DNA of 64,000 nt, from the NCBI GenBank assembly GCA_009377585.1, contig WHTS01000003.1:92077-156076 (forward strand), written 5' to 3'. Shown piece after piece: positions 35,426 to 44,081 of this stretch. The position numbers were made by a program, and so were the translations under genes. Positions within the stretch are counted from its first letter, which is position 1. Each line of letters starts with the position of its first letter. This DNA is from Betaproteobacteria bacterium. GTDB taxonomy: Bacteria; Pseudomonadota; Gammaproteobacteria; Burkholderiales; WYBJ01. The notes below the pieces were generated by a model, which saw only the letters and a program-made list of their open reading frames with translations, searched no databases and was not told where the DNA came from.

Positions 35426-36420
35426 TGGCCTGCGCTCGTTTTCGATCATCGGCCAAGGGCTGGGGGGTGCTGCTGGCGACCGCTTGGGCGATGGTGCCGT
35501 CGGCGAGCTTGGCGGCCGAGCCCTGGCCCGCGAGGCCGGTGCGCTTCGTCATGTCGGCGCCTGCGGGCAGCTCCATCGACGTGCTCGGCCGCGTGCTCGG
35601 CAGCCGCATGAAGGCGGCATTCGATCAACCCTTCGTGGTGGAGAACCTGCCCGGCGCCGGCGGCACGCTGGCGATGACGGCGGTCGCGCGCGCGGCACCG
35701 GACGGCCATACGTTCGGGATCGGCTTCAACGGCCCGCTCGCTTTCGCGCCCTTTCTCTACAGCCGGCTTGCCTACGACCCGCAGAAGGATCTTCGGCCCG
35801 TCGTGCTCACGACCGCGCAGCCCAACGTGCTGGCGGTGGCCGCCACGCTGCCCGTGAAGTCGGTGGCCGAGCTGATCGCTTATGCGCGCGCCCGGCCGGG
35901 CCAGCTCAACTACGCCTCGGTGGGCAGCGGCAGCTCGTCGCACCTGACCATGGCGCTCATGCGCGCGATGAGTGGGCTCGATATCGTGCACGTGCCGTAC
36001 AACGGTTCTCCTCCCGCCCTCAATGCCCTCGCGAGCGGCGATGCGCACATGATCTTCGCGGTGCCGACCGCGATCGGCCCGCTGGCGCAGGCGGGAAAGG
36101 TGCGCATGCTCGCGGTCACGAGCGCGCGCCGCTGGCCGCTCCTGCCGCAGTTGCCCACGATCGCCGAATCCGGCCTGGCCGGGTTCGACTCGACGGCGTG
36201 GAACGGCGTGGTGGCGCCGGACGGCACGGTTGCCGACATCGTGCAGCGGCTCAACCGGGCGATGAACGCCGCGCTGCGTGATCCCGGCGTGAAAGCGCGG
36301 CTGAATGCCGCGGGGCTCGATCCCGTGGGCGGGAGCCCCGAAGCGTTCGGCGCGCTGATCCGCGCGGAAGCCGACAAATGGGGGCCGATCATCCGCCGCA
36401 CCGGCGCCAGGGTCGATTAG
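35422..36420 (+). CDS. Bug-family periplasmic solute-binding receptor
   Basis: The 332-residue exported receptor has a signal peptide containing GWGVLLATAWAMVPSASLAA, the Bug start WPARPVRFVMSAPAGSSIDV, VVENLPGAGGT and the motif LDIVHVPYNGSPPALNAL. Two adjacent ATG codons (35422 and 35425) could start it; either overlaps the Rieske oxygenase stop, indicating translational coupling. It probably imports the substrate of that oxygenase. The C-terminus (EADKWGPIIRRTGARVD) is the standard Bug end, so the gene is complete. Confidence 0.92.
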   Translation: MMACARFRSSAKGWGVLLATAWAMVPSASLAAEPWPARPVRFVMSAPAGSSIDVLGRVLGSRMKAAFDQPFVVENLPGAGGTLAMTAVARAAPDGHTFGIGFNGPLAFAPFLYSRLAYDPQKDLRPVVLTTAQPNVLAVAATLPVKSVAELIAYARARPGQLNYASVGSGSSSHLTMALMRAMSGLDIVHVPYNGSPPALNALASGDAHMIFAVPTAIGPLAQAGKVRMLAVTSARRWPLLPQLPTIAESGLAGFDSTAWNGVVAPDGTVADIVQRLNRAMNAALRDPGVKARLNAAGLDPVGGSPEAFGALIRAEADKWGPIIRRTGARVD

Positions 36421-36545
36421 CCGCAAGCACGCGCCGTAAAGAAAATGGCCCGCGTGCCGCAATGAGCGCTTCGGGAAATTTCGTCGCAGGCCGGCGAACG
36501 TCTATCATGGCTGCGGACGTGAGGCATGAAGGGAAGGTGGCGAGC

Positions 36546-37160
36546 ATGACGGCAAGGCGTTCGGCAATCCGTGGCGTCGTACTTGTAGTGGCGGGTCTCG
36601 CCTCCGGATGGGCGGCCGCCGACTTCGAACTGACGGGCCCGGACGGGCGGCGCATCCTGCTCAAAGACGACAAGACCTGGCGCTATGTCGAGCCGGATGC
36701 GGCCGCGGATTCCAAACCGGTTGCCGGCAAGGACGGCGCCGGCAGCAAGGAGGTCGCCTCGGACCCGAAGGACACCGCGGCGGACAAGAAGAACGTCGGC
36801 GAGGCGCTTCTCTACCTGGACGGAAAGATCGACGGCAACCGGACGTGCCGGCTGCAGCTGCGCATGGTGAACAACCTCCACTTCGAGATCCGCAGTCTCG
36901 TGCCCGAGTTCTCGATTCTGCGTGCCAACGGCGTGGTCTACGATTCGAAGTTCTCCGGCTTCTCCTTCATCAAGCCGGGCGACAGCCAGAAGCGCGAGGT
37001 GCGCTTCAACGGTATCGATTGCGACGACATCGCCCGGGTGAAGGTTGGCGGCGGCGATCGCTGCGAGATGGGCGACCTGGACAAGTTCTCCAACGTCAAG
37101 GGCGCCTGCCTGTCGCACGTTCGCGTCGAGCCGAGCAGCGTGATCCGGTTCGACAAGTGA
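36546..37160 (+). CDS. Exported protein of unknown function
   Basis: The 204-residue protein starts with a signal peptide (MTARRSAIRGVVLVVAGLAS, cleavage near WAAA-DF) followed by DGRRILLKDDKTWRYVE, a motif common at the start of uncharacterised periplasmic proteins. A charged linker (residues 45-75) leads to a beta-rich C-terminal domain with four cysteines (RTCRLQL, IDCDDIA, DRCEMG, GACLSH) that could form two disulfides. I do not recognise the family. ATG 36546 is preferred over the in-frame ATG 36507 because it opens the signal peptide and AAGGGAAGG lies just upstream. Confidence 0.7.
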   Translation: MTARRSAIRGVVLVVAGLASGWAAADFELTGPDGRRILLKDDKTWRYVEPDAAADSKPVAGKDGAGSKEVASDPKDTAADKKNVGEALLYLDGKIDGNRTCRLQLRMVNNLHFEIRSLVPEFSILRANGVVYDSKFSGFSFIKPGDSQKREVRFNGIDCDDIARVKVGGGDRCEMGDLDKFSNVKGACLSHVRVEPSSVIRFDK

Positions 37161-37218
37161 TGCGCAGGAAGCAACGAAAGAAAAGTCGGCTCGCCTTGCC
37201 GGTTCGGTTGCGCGCCTG

Positions 37219-38100
37219 CTAGCCTTTATTCGACAAGGTCGATCTTCCGAGCGAGCGCGGATCGCGCGGGCGCCATGCGCCGGTGTCGACCGCGGTGAGG
37301 AAATCGAGCAGCGCGCGGTTGAAGAAATCCGGCTCTTCCAAGTTCACCGCGTGGCCGGTCGCGGGCACTACGAGCAGATTGGCGCTCATGCATACGCGCT
37401 TGATGAAGATTCCGGGCTCGAGGCAGTTGTCGTCCTCGTCGCCGGAGACCACCAGCAGCGGCAGCTTGCAGGTGCGCAATCCCTTCTCCAGCTCGTAGAC
37501 GGTCGGGCGCTTCGCCTGCACGCCGCGCAGCGTATGGGCCGAGCCGCGCGCGGAGTGCGCTTCGAACTGCGCCGCGAACTCGGCGAATCCACGCGGGTCG
37601 CGCGTCAAGTACTGGACGCGCGACGGGCCTACCTTGTAATCCTGCACCGCCTTCGGCATCCCGAGCTGGTCGAAGCGCCGCGCCTGCGCCTCCGTATCGC
37701 CGAGGAACTGATCACGCTTGTCCGGATCGGAGCCGAAGCCCGCGCCGATGGCTGTCGCCGAAAATGCCCGCCGCGCGTAACGCAGCGCGAAGTGAATCGC
37801 CGCATAGCCGCCCATGGAGCAGCCGACGATGTGCGCCTTGCGGATCTCGAGTGCGTCGAGCACACCGACAATGTCGTCGACATGGATGGCTTGAGAGTAC
37901 TTCGAAGCCGATGCCGGCACATCGGAAGGCGGATAGCCGCGCGCGTTGAAGACGATGCAGCGATAGCGGCGTGCGAAGAACCGCAATTGCGGCTCCCAGC
38001 TGCGGAGGTCGCCGGCGAACTCGTGTACGAACACCACCGGCGTGCCCGTGCCGGCCTCCTCGTAGTAAAGCCGCACACCGTCGACGCGGACATAAGGCAT
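37219..38100 (-). CDS. Alpha/beta hydrolase (3-oxoadipate enol-lactonase-like)
   Basis: The 293-residue cytoplasmic hydrolase starts MPYVRVDGVRLYYEEAG, typical of the PcaD/epoxide-hydrolase-like group. The oxyanion motif is VVFVHEFAGD, the nucleophile is S95 in VGCSMGGYAAIHFA, the acid lies in LLVVSGDEDDNC and the His in VPATGHAVNLEEP. The triad is intact. It begins 12 bases after the MmgE/PrpD stop on the same strand, so they form an operon. Enol-lactone or C-C bond hydrolysis in aromatic catabolism fits the setting, but the substrate is unproven. Confidence 0.88.
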   Translation of the reverse strand: MPYVRVDGVRLYYEEAGTGTPVVFVHEFAGDLRSWEPQLRFFARRYRCIVFNARGYPPSDVPASASKYSQAIHVDDIVGVLDALEIRKAHIVGCSMGGYAAIHFALRYARRAFSATAIGAGFGSDPDKRDQFLGDTEAQARRFDQLGMPKAVQDYKVGPSRVQYLTRDPRGFAEFAAQFEAHSARGSAHTLRGVQAKRPTVYELEKGLRTCKLPLLVVSGDEDDNCLEPGIFIKRVCMSANLLVVPATGHAVNLEEPDFFNRALLDFLTAVDTGAWRPRDPRSLGRSTLSNKG

Positions 38101-38112
38101 TGCACTGCTCCT

Positions 38113-39537
38113 TCAACGCGGAATCAGGGGAGAACCGGGAAGCTCGGCGGGGTCCAGCGCCTCGTCGGGAACGCTCGCGCGCACGAGCGCACCGATATCG
38201 GCCAGCGCCCGCGCGTTCCAGGCGAGCGCCAGCAGGCGCTCCGCCTGATCGGTGGCGAGCAGTTCGGCCGCCAGGCTGCGGAACTTGTCCGACAGCTCGC
38301 CGTCGCTGAGCGGTCGCGCCGGATGGCCGCGCGCACAGCGCACGCTGTGCTCGACGACGCGCCCGTCGAGCAGGCGCAGCAGGATGCGCGCGCCCTCGGG
38401 GGGCAACCGGTCGTCGCCGCGCAGCTCGATGCGTGATCGCATCTCCGCCACGCGGGTGGCTGCGATGCGCCGCCCGCCAAACTGTTCCAGCCCCGCGGCG
38501 CCGTCGATGAGCGTAACCGCGACCGCGTGCTGGAGCGAGCGGCGCGCCTGGGCGGCGTTCGTGGGTGCTTGCGTGCGCGCGCGCGCAAGCACCGAGGGAT
38601 GGGCATGCAGCTCGATTTGCGTGATATGGCGCGCGAGCGGGCGGTGCCGGGTGCGAACGTTGAGGCTCGCTTCGATGGCGGCGTGCAGCGTGCTGTCGCA
38701 GGGATATGGCTTGTAAGCGATGCGAGCCAGGTGCCACTCTTCGCCGAGCCCGTGCAGCAACATCTCACTGCTCGCGAGCTGCTCGAGCAGCGCGAAAAAG
38801 CCCTGCCCGCCTGCGAGTGGCAGGATCCGGTTGGCCGTATCGCGCTGCGCCAGCAATGCGGCCGTCAGTCCGCTGCGCGCTGCTGCCGCGAGCTGGACAC
38901 GGTCATCCACGCGGTACCCATCGTCGCCGAACTGGGCGAAAAGGCCCGCCGCGGAGTCGGCAGCATCGATCGCACCCATATCGCATGCTGCGATGCCGAT
39001 CGCATGGGTGAGCCGGGCGGCGTCCAGCCCGAGCAGCTTGCCGCAGGCGGTCGCTGCGCCGATGCGAGCGCAGGCGAGGTGCGCGCGTGAATTGCCCGTG
39101 AAGCTCGCAGCGTTCAGAGCTTGCGCGAGGCGGCAAATGATCTCCGCGCCGAGGACATAGGCGTGAACCATGTCGGCGCCGGAAGCCGCGCGCGCCTCCG
39201 CCAACGGCAGCAGCGCGGCGACGACCGGCACACTCACCGCAGCGCCGCTCGGCGCATGGGTGGCGCCGAAATCGAGCGCTTCCGAAGCAATCGCCGAGCG
39301 CAGCACGGCTGACGCGAGGTCGCTGCGGCTGCCTCTCCCGGGCAATGTCGCCTCGCTGTCGTCGAGCGTGAACTTGGGCGCGTCGTTGACGGCATCGAGG
39401 GCGGGATCCAGGCATCCGCCGAGGCAGCAGCCCAGCCAGTCGACCAGGGCGCGCACGGCCTCGTCCCGCACCGGCTCGGCGATGCGATCGAGCCGCGATT
39501 CGGCAACGAAGTGGGCGACGGTTGATGTTATGTTCAT
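38113..39537 (-). CDS. MmgE/PrpD family protein
   Basis: The 474-residue protein belongs to the 2-methylcitrate dehydratase-like family. Typical features are the start TSTVAHFVAESRLD, the helical bundle with VRALVDWLGCCLGG, AHVSGAAVSVPV-like ATHAPSGAAVSVPVVAALLP, and the conserved AYKPYPCDSTLHAAIEA segment. Many MmgE/PrpD paralogues in Burkholderiales sit in organic-acid clusters and are not true PrpD. The operon with an alpha/beta hydrolase and the nearby dehydrogenase suggest catabolism of a branched or aromatic-derived acid. The start ATG 39537 is the only good one in the family position. Confidence 0.88.
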   Translation of the reverse strand: MNITSTVAHFVAESRLDRIAEPVRDEAVRALVDWLGCCLGGCLDPALDAVNDAPKFTLDDSEATLPGRGSRSDLASAVLRSAIASEALDFGATHAPSGAAVSVPVVAALLPLAEARAASGADMVHAYVLGAEIICRLAQALNAASFTGNSRAHLACARIGAATACGKLLGLDAARLTHAIGIAACDMGAIDAADSAAGLFAQFGDDGYRVDDRVQLAAAARSGLTAALLAQRDTANRILPLAGGQGFFALLEQLASSEMLLHGLGEEWHLARIAYKPYPCDSTLHAAIEASLNVRTRHRPLARHITQIELHAHPSVLARARTQAPTNAAQARRSLQHAVAVTLIDGAAGLEQFGGRRIAATRVAEMRSRIELRGDDRLPPEGARILLRLLDGRVVEHSVRCARGHPARPLSDGELSDKFRSLAAELLATDQAERLLALAWNARALADIGALVRASVPDEALDPAELPGSPLIPR

Positions 39538-39680
39538 CGGGGCCGTGGTGGGGACGGATGCTGCACCTCGGAAGCGAAGGTGCTGCCGGGTAGTGCTTCG
39601 ACAGTACGGGCGCTTCGATTGTCCCTGCGCGCCGGGGTATGCGTCAACGAGTGTTGCTAGAATCGAAGTGCCCCCCGCGC

Positions 39681-39768
39681 GGCGAGCCGCGCCGCTTCAT
39701 GGGGCGAGCCGCGTCGCCTTATGGGGCGAGCCGCGCCGCCTCGTGTGGCGCACCGCATGGCTTCATGT
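39681..39768. repeat. Four-copy 22-bp tandem repeat
   Basis: Four units of 22 bases lie head to tail at 39681-39702, 39703-39724, 39725-39746 and 39747-39768. The consensus is GGCGAGCCGCGCCGC plus TTCATGG; the fourth unit is the most diverged. It occupies the 285-base gap between the divergent MmgE/PrpD and maleylacetate-reductase-like genes, ending 54 bases before the latter start. The copies carry no spacers, so this is not a CRISPR array. Confidence 0.85.
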
Positions 39769-39822
39769 CGGCCGCATCGCCCCGAGCGGCAAAGTTGGCG
39801 CCCGCCGATCGAGGAGAGACGA

Positions 39823-41031
39823 ATGCGTGCCTACGACTTTCGCGCAGCGAACTATCCGGTGCGGCTCTACAGCGGCCAGGATGCGGCCGCCAACATCAAG
39901 ACCGAGGTGGCGCGCAACCGCGGCCAGCGCGCTTTCATCCTGTGCGGGCGCACGCTGGCGCGCAAGACCGCGCTCATCGAGCGCATGCGTGAGCGCCTGG
40001 GCGAGCTATGCGCCGGCGTTTACGACGAAATGGAGAAGGATTCGCCGCTCGGACCGATCCTCGCTGCGCGCGATGCCGCGCGCGCGCAAGAAGCCGATGC
40101 GGTGATCGCGGTCGGCGGCGGCAGCGTGATCCAGGCGGCGCGCGTGGTCGCGATCCTGCTGGCCGAGAAAGGCGATCCGCACGAGCTTTGCACCCAGTAT
40201 CCGGAAGGCCGGCCCGCGCAAAGCGTCAAGCTGCTGCAGCCGAAGGTGCCGATCATCAATGTGTGCACCACGGCGACCTCGGCCATGAACCGGGCCGGCT
40301 CGGGCGTGAAGGACCCGGAGGCCGATCACAGGCTCGAGTTCTTCGACCCGAAGACGCGGCCGAAGGCGGTGTACTGGGATGCCGAGGCGTTACTCACCGC
40401 GCCGGTGTCGCTCGCGCGCTCGTCCTCGCTGTCGGTCTATTGGCGCTCGCTCATGAATCTCGGCGCCCTGGACATGAATCCGCTGGTCGAGGGCGATCGC
40501 CTGCAGGCATTTCGCCTCGCAGCACGGGCCTTGCCGCGCGTCGTCGATCCCGAGGACGCGGGCCCGCGCATCGAGATGTGCGCCGCCGCCTTCCTCCACA
40601 ACCGCGATCAGGACGACGGCGGCAACATCGTCGAGCGCCACTGGGTGATGCGCGTCGTATATGCGTTCGCCACGGCGCTCTTCAACCGCTATCCGCATAT
40701 CGGCCAGGGCGAAGCGAACGCTGCCCTCACTCCGCATGTCCTGCGCAAGCTCGGCTATCGCAACCCGCGCGAGATGGTCCGTATCGCCGAAGCGCTCGAA
40801 GCCTTCCCCGCCGGCGCGGCCGAGACCGATGCCCCGGCGCGCGCGGCCGATGCGCTTGCCCGCCAGTTTGCCGATCTGTGCATGCCGGCGCGATTGCGCG
40901 AGCTGCAGGTGCCCGAGGACGGCCTGGAGGCAATCGTCGCCGACTCGATGAAGAACTTCAACGCCGATCCCAAGCGGGAGTTCCTGCAGCACCGCGACGA
41001 GCTGGCGGAAACGCTGCGCGCCTGCTGGTAA
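39823..41031 (+). CDS. Iron-containing alcohol dehydrogenase family, maleylacetate-reductase-like
   Basis: The 402-residue NAD(P)H-dependent enzyme has the nucleotide-binding motif DAVIAVGGGSVIQAARVVA near residues 92-110, preceded by AFILCGRTLARKT. The iron-binding histidine positions of true Fe-ADHs are not all obvious (the HPLVEG/ AHxxxH region reads MNLGALDMNPLVEGDR), as in metal-independent maleylacetate reductases. GAGGAGAGACGA before ATG 39823 is a strong ribosome site. A reductase finishing ring cleavage of hydroxyquinol-type intermediates would suit the aromatic theme of the window, but other alcohol dehydrogenase roles are possible. Confidence 0.8.
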   Translation: MRAYDFRAANYPVRLYSGQDAAANIKTEVARNRGQRAFILCGRTLARKTALIERMRERLGELCAGVYDEMEKDSPLGPILAARDAARAQEADAVIAVGGGSVIQAARVVAILLAEKGDPHELCTQYPEGRPAQSVKLLQPKVPIINVCTTATSAMNRAGSGVKDPEADHRLEFFDPKTRPKAVYWDAEALLTAPVSLARSSSLSVYWRSLMNLGALDMNPLVEGDRLQAFRLAARALPRVVDPEDAGPRIEMCAAAFLHNRDQDDGGNIVERHWVMRVVYAFATALFNRYPHIGQGEANAALTPHVLRKLGYRNPREMVRIAEALEAFPAGAAETDAPARAADALARQFADLCMPARLRELQVPEDGLEAIVADSMKNFNADPKREFLQHRDELAETLRACW

Positions 41032-41104
41032 GTCGCGATCGGTTCAGGCGACGGCCCGCGAGCACCGTCTCGCCGCCGCTGAGCGCCATGATTCGTTCCG
41101 AGGG

Positions 41105-42286
41105 TTAGCGCACGATGGAGAAGCCGATGCGGAACTGCGACTTGTGGCGCACATTGTAGTCGAGCAGGGTTTCGCCGTAGCCGTTGAAATACTGGAAGTG
41201 CACGTAGCCGCCCGCGTTGGCGAAGAACGGCTGCCGGATGGGATACGAGGCATCGACTTGGACTGAGCGGTGATCGCTGCTGCCCTTGCGCAGCGTGGTC
41301 GCGAACAGCCAGCCGTCGCGCTTGCCGTAGCGCAGATTGAGATCCACGTTGCCGCGGTAGTTCTGGATGTCCGGATTGTCGTCTTTCTCCAGGTAAGCAT
41401 AGATCTTCGGCGAGACGCTGAAGTAGTGCTCGTCGTCTATGAACCAGCGCCACGTCGGCCGGACGTATGCGATGTTGATCGAGCGCGAGCGCTCGCCGTC
41501 GCGGCCGTTGGATTCGTGCTCGAAACCGGTCTCGAGCCCCATCAGGAAACGGCCTCCGCCGGAAGCGATCACCTGAGGGTTGTAGTAGAACAATGCCGGT
41601 CGGTAGCTGGTATCGCGAAACGGCGCCGAGTTGCTGCCGATGTCCCACAGCGAGGTCTGGGTGAAGCCGAAATGGATGCCACCGATCCCCGGCAGGATGC
41701 GGGCGAGCGCGCCGCGTTCGTCGAGGAGGCGATACTTGAAGCTCAGCTGGAAGCGGGCCGTGTCGTCGCCGCGGCCGCCGAACAGGAAGTACATTGGCTC
41801 GTACGGGCTCAACGCGGGCTCGGGGATCGTATCGACGCGCAGGATCGGATCCGGTTCGCGGAATTGCGCCTGTGCCGGGGCCGCGCCGGCCGCGTCGACC
41901 GCGACGTGCAGACGCGCCAGCGGCAGGCGTTCGAGCGCGATCTGCACGGCCCCGCGCAGGTTTTCCGGGATGCGCACCTGGTAGCGCTGCTTGCGGAACG
42001 CGCCCGGTGCGATCGGGGCGCCCAGGTCGGCCGGCGGATCGACGGCTTCCAGGGTGATCGTCGCCGCGTTGTCGGGGCTGCGCGCATCGGCGGGCAGCTT
42101 TTGCGGCAGGCCCTCGGGGATGGGTCCCGACGTATCGTTGACCACATAGACAATGACGTCGAGCAGGTGCCCCGCCTGCACGCGCTCGGAGCCCGGCTGC
42201 AGCAGCCACTCGGCGCGGGCGCCGAAACTCCACACGGAGAGCGCGGCGGCACACACGACGACCCCGATTTCTTTCCAAGGCTTCAT
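41105..42286 (-). CDS. pldA: Outer-membrane phospholipase A (OMPLA)
   Basis: The 393-residue outer-membrane enzyme has signal peptide MKPWKEIGVVVCAAALSVWS (cleavage near ARA-EW) and an extra N-terminal beta-rich region of about 150 residues. The OMPLA barrel follows. The active-site signature is clear in GFEHESNGRDGERSRSINIA: the His, the Ser of ESNG and the Asn of SRSIN correspond to the known His-Ser-Asn triad. The chain ends in an aromatic-poor but barrel-like strand FRIGFSIVR. OMPLA hydrolyses phospholipids that reach the outer leaflet when the outer membrane is damaged. ATG 42286 is chosen over the longer frame because it opens the signal peptide. The neighbour upstream is divergent. Confidence 0.88.
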   Translation of the reverse strand: MKPWKEIGVVVCAAALSVWSFGARAEWLLQPGSERVQAGHLLDVIVYVVNDTSGPIPEGLPQKLPADARSPDNAATITLEAVDPPADLGAPIAPGAFRKQRYQVRIPENLRGAVQIALERLPLARLHVAVDAAGAAPAQAQFREPDPILRVDTIPEPALSPYEPMYFLFGGRGDDTARFQLSFKYRLLDERGALARILPGIGGIHFGFTQTSLWDIGSNSAPFRDTSYRPALFYYNPQVIASGGGRFLMGLETGFEHESNGRDGERSRSINIAYVRPTWRWFIDDEHYFSVSPKIYAYLEKDDNPDIQNYRGNVDLNLRYGKRDGWLFATTLRKGSSDHRSVQVDASYPIRQPFFANAGGYVHFQYFNGYGETLLDYNVRHKSQFRIGFSIVR

Positions 42287-42448
42287 TCTCGGCTCCACTG
42301 ATCGGCAGCGCCCGCCTGCGCGGCAGCGCAATAATCGTGACCGCGCGGCGAGCGAATTAGTTCGGCCGCTGCCCGCGAGCAGCAGCCGATCCGTTAGACT
42401 TGTCGTTCATCCCCGACCGGCGGGAATGTGTTTGAGTGCAGGAATGTG

Positions 42449-43498
42449 ATGAAGCTCACGAGCGATTCGTACGAGGTGGCCGACGCGTTCGAGGCGAACG
42501 AGCTCTACCAGCGCAGCGGCTGGACCGACGGGCTGCCGATCGTTCCGCCCACCGAAGGCGGCGTGATGCGCTTCCTGGATGCCGCCGGTCTATCGGCCGA
42601 AGACGTTGTCGGCGTCGAGCCCGTGCGCCGGCGGCGCATCACGGCCGAGAAACTCGCCATCGCGGCGCTCATGGCCGGATGCCTGCCCGAATACATGCCG
42701 GTCATCGTCGCAGCCGTGAAGGCCATGTGCGAGCCGCAATTCGGTTTGCATGGCAGCACGGCCAGCACGGGCGGGAGCGCGCCTCTCATCGTCGTGAACG
42801 GGCCGATCCGCACCGAGCTCGGCATGAACGCGACCCACAACGCCCTCGCCAACGCAGCCCGCGCCAACGCGACCATAGGCCGCAGCATCCGGCTGTTCCT
42901 GCTGAACGTCCTCGGTGGTATCCCGGGTCAGCTGGACCGCTCGACGCTCGGCCACCCCGGCAAGTTCACCCTCTGCGTTGCCGAAGACGAGGAGGACAGC
43001 CCGTGGACGCCGCTCGCGCAGGAGCGCGGGGTGCCGGCCGGGCAGTCCGCCGTGACGGTGATGTCGGTCGAGTCGCCGCACCAGATCATGAACGAGTGGA
43101 CGCACGACCCGACCGACGTGCTCGATACCTATGCGGCCGCCATTCGCGCCAACATGCTGACGTACTCGATCTGGGAAGGGAACTACGCGATGGTCGTGCC
43201 GAAGCAGCATCGCCAGATCTTCAGCGACGCGGGCTGGGACAAGCGCCGGATTCGCGAATATATCTACGAGACGGCACACGTGCAGCGTCGCGAGTGGCGC
43301 ACGGTGGGAAAGAGCGCGATCGCCGGGCTCAAGGACGAAGAGCGCACCTATCGCGCGCTGCGCTCACCGGACGACCTTCTGGTGGTCGCGGCCGGCGGCC
43401 CGGCCGGCGCATTCGGCGCGATCCTGCCGCCGTGGTACGGCAAGAAATCGCTCGCCGTGACGGCGTCGATCGTTACTGGACAAGGAGACACCCGATGA
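42449..43498 (+). CDS. Unnamed protein paired with the UGSC selenoprotein
   Basis: The 349-residue soluble protein has no signal peptide or membrane helix. Conserved-looking segments include WTDGLPIVPPTEGGVMRFL near residue 30, AALMAGCLPEYMPVIVAAVK, LIVVNGPIRTELGMNATHN, RANATIGRSIRLFLLNVLGG and GHPGKFTLCVAEDEEDSPW. From memory this family often lies next to, or fused with, UGSC-family proteins, but I know no assigned reaction. Its stop overlaps the start of the UGSC gene (ATGA), so the two are translationally coupled and probably form one enzyme or act in sequence. Two cysteines (in AGCLPEY and MCEPQFG) might relay electrons. AGGAATG precedes ATG 42449. Confidence 0.6.
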   Translation: MKLTSDSYEVADAFEANELYQRSGWTDGLPIVPPTEGGVMRFLDAAGLSAEDVVGVEPVRRRRITAEKLAIAALMAGCLPEYMPVIVAAVKAMCEPQFGLHGSTASTGGSAPLIVVNGPIRTELGMNATHNALANAARANATIGRSIRLFLLNVLGGIPGQLDRSTLGHPGKFTLCVAEDEEDSPWTPLAQERGVPAGQSAVTVMSVESPHQIMNEWTHDPTDVLDTYAAAIRANMLTYSIWEGNYAMVVPKQHRQIFSDAGWDKRRIREYIYETAHVQRREWRTVGKSAIAGLKDEERTYRALRSPDDLLVVAAGGPAGAFGAILPPWYGKKSLAVTASIVTGQGDTR

Positions 43499-44034
43499 CC
43501 CTGCGCGTACTGGATCCCCGTCAATCGGCCGAGGGCGAAGCCTTGCGGCTCGCGCCGGCGCTGCCGTCGCTGCGCGACGCCGTAGTAGGGCTGCTCGACA
43601 ACGCCAAGATCGGCACGGCACGCTTGTACGACCATGTCGAAGCCATTCTGCGCTCCGAGCATGGCGTGCGCGAGTTCATCCGCCGGCGCAAGTCCGATGC
43701 GACGCGCCCGGCGCCGAACGAGATCATCGCGCAGTTGAGTGGCGCCGATGCCCTGATCTCCGGCATCGGCGATTGAGGCAGCTGCTCGTCGTGCAGTTTG
43801 CACGACGCCATCGCCGCCGAGCGGCTCGGCATCCCGGCGGCCGCCGTAATGACCGATCGGTTCGTGCGAAGCGCCCAGGTCGTGGCGCAGGTGAACGGCC
43901 TGCCGGAGTATCCGTTCGCGGTGATCGGACACCCTGTCGCCAACGATGACGACGACGCGCTGCGGCTGAAGGCCGTCGAGGCCGTGCGCCAGATCGTGCC
44001 GATCCTGACACAACGGCGGGCAGACAGACTCTAG
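43495..44034 (+). CDS. UGSC-family selenoprotein, UGA-encoded selenocysteine at residue 94
   Basis: One frame runs from ATG 43495 to the TAG at 44034 with a single internal TGA at 43774-43776. Read as selenocysteine it gives 179 residues with the motif ISGIGD-U-GSCSSCS. UGSC is the known signature of this small seleno/Cys protein family, and U-x-x-C is a thioredoxin-like redox pair. Protein-like sequence continues on both sides (before: APNEIIAQLSGADALISGI; after: HDAIAAERLGIPAAAVMTD). A perfect 9-bp hairpin with a GTT loop begins 11 bases after the TGA, the position expected for a bacterial SECIS. Start is coupled to the upstream gene. Function is unproven; a redox or reductase role is likely. 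selA, selB, selD and tRNA-Sec are not in the window. Confidence 0.85.
43774..43807 (+). promoter_or_regulatory. SECIS-like element of the UGSC selenoprotein gene
   Basis: The UGA (43774-43776) is followed after 10 bases by CGTCGTGCA (43787-43795), loop GTT (43796-43798) and TGCACGACG (43799-43807), a perfect 9-bp stem. The apical G-U lies about 20 bases after the UGA, as SelB-binding bacterial SECIS hairpins require. The same loop appears in the element at 57545-57577. Confidence 0.8.
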
Positions 44035-44081
44035 GCGCTCTTCTCGACGACGAGCGCTTGGCAAGGAGTGGTTTTGGTTTT

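Noticed and set aside
39681..39768. CRISPR array
   Set aside because: Units are contiguous with no spacers and no cas genes are nearby.
43774..43776. TGA in the UGSC gene as an ordinary nonsense mutation
   Set aside because: The UGSC motif, intact flanking sequence and correctly placed SECIS-like hairpin make selenocysteine more likely.
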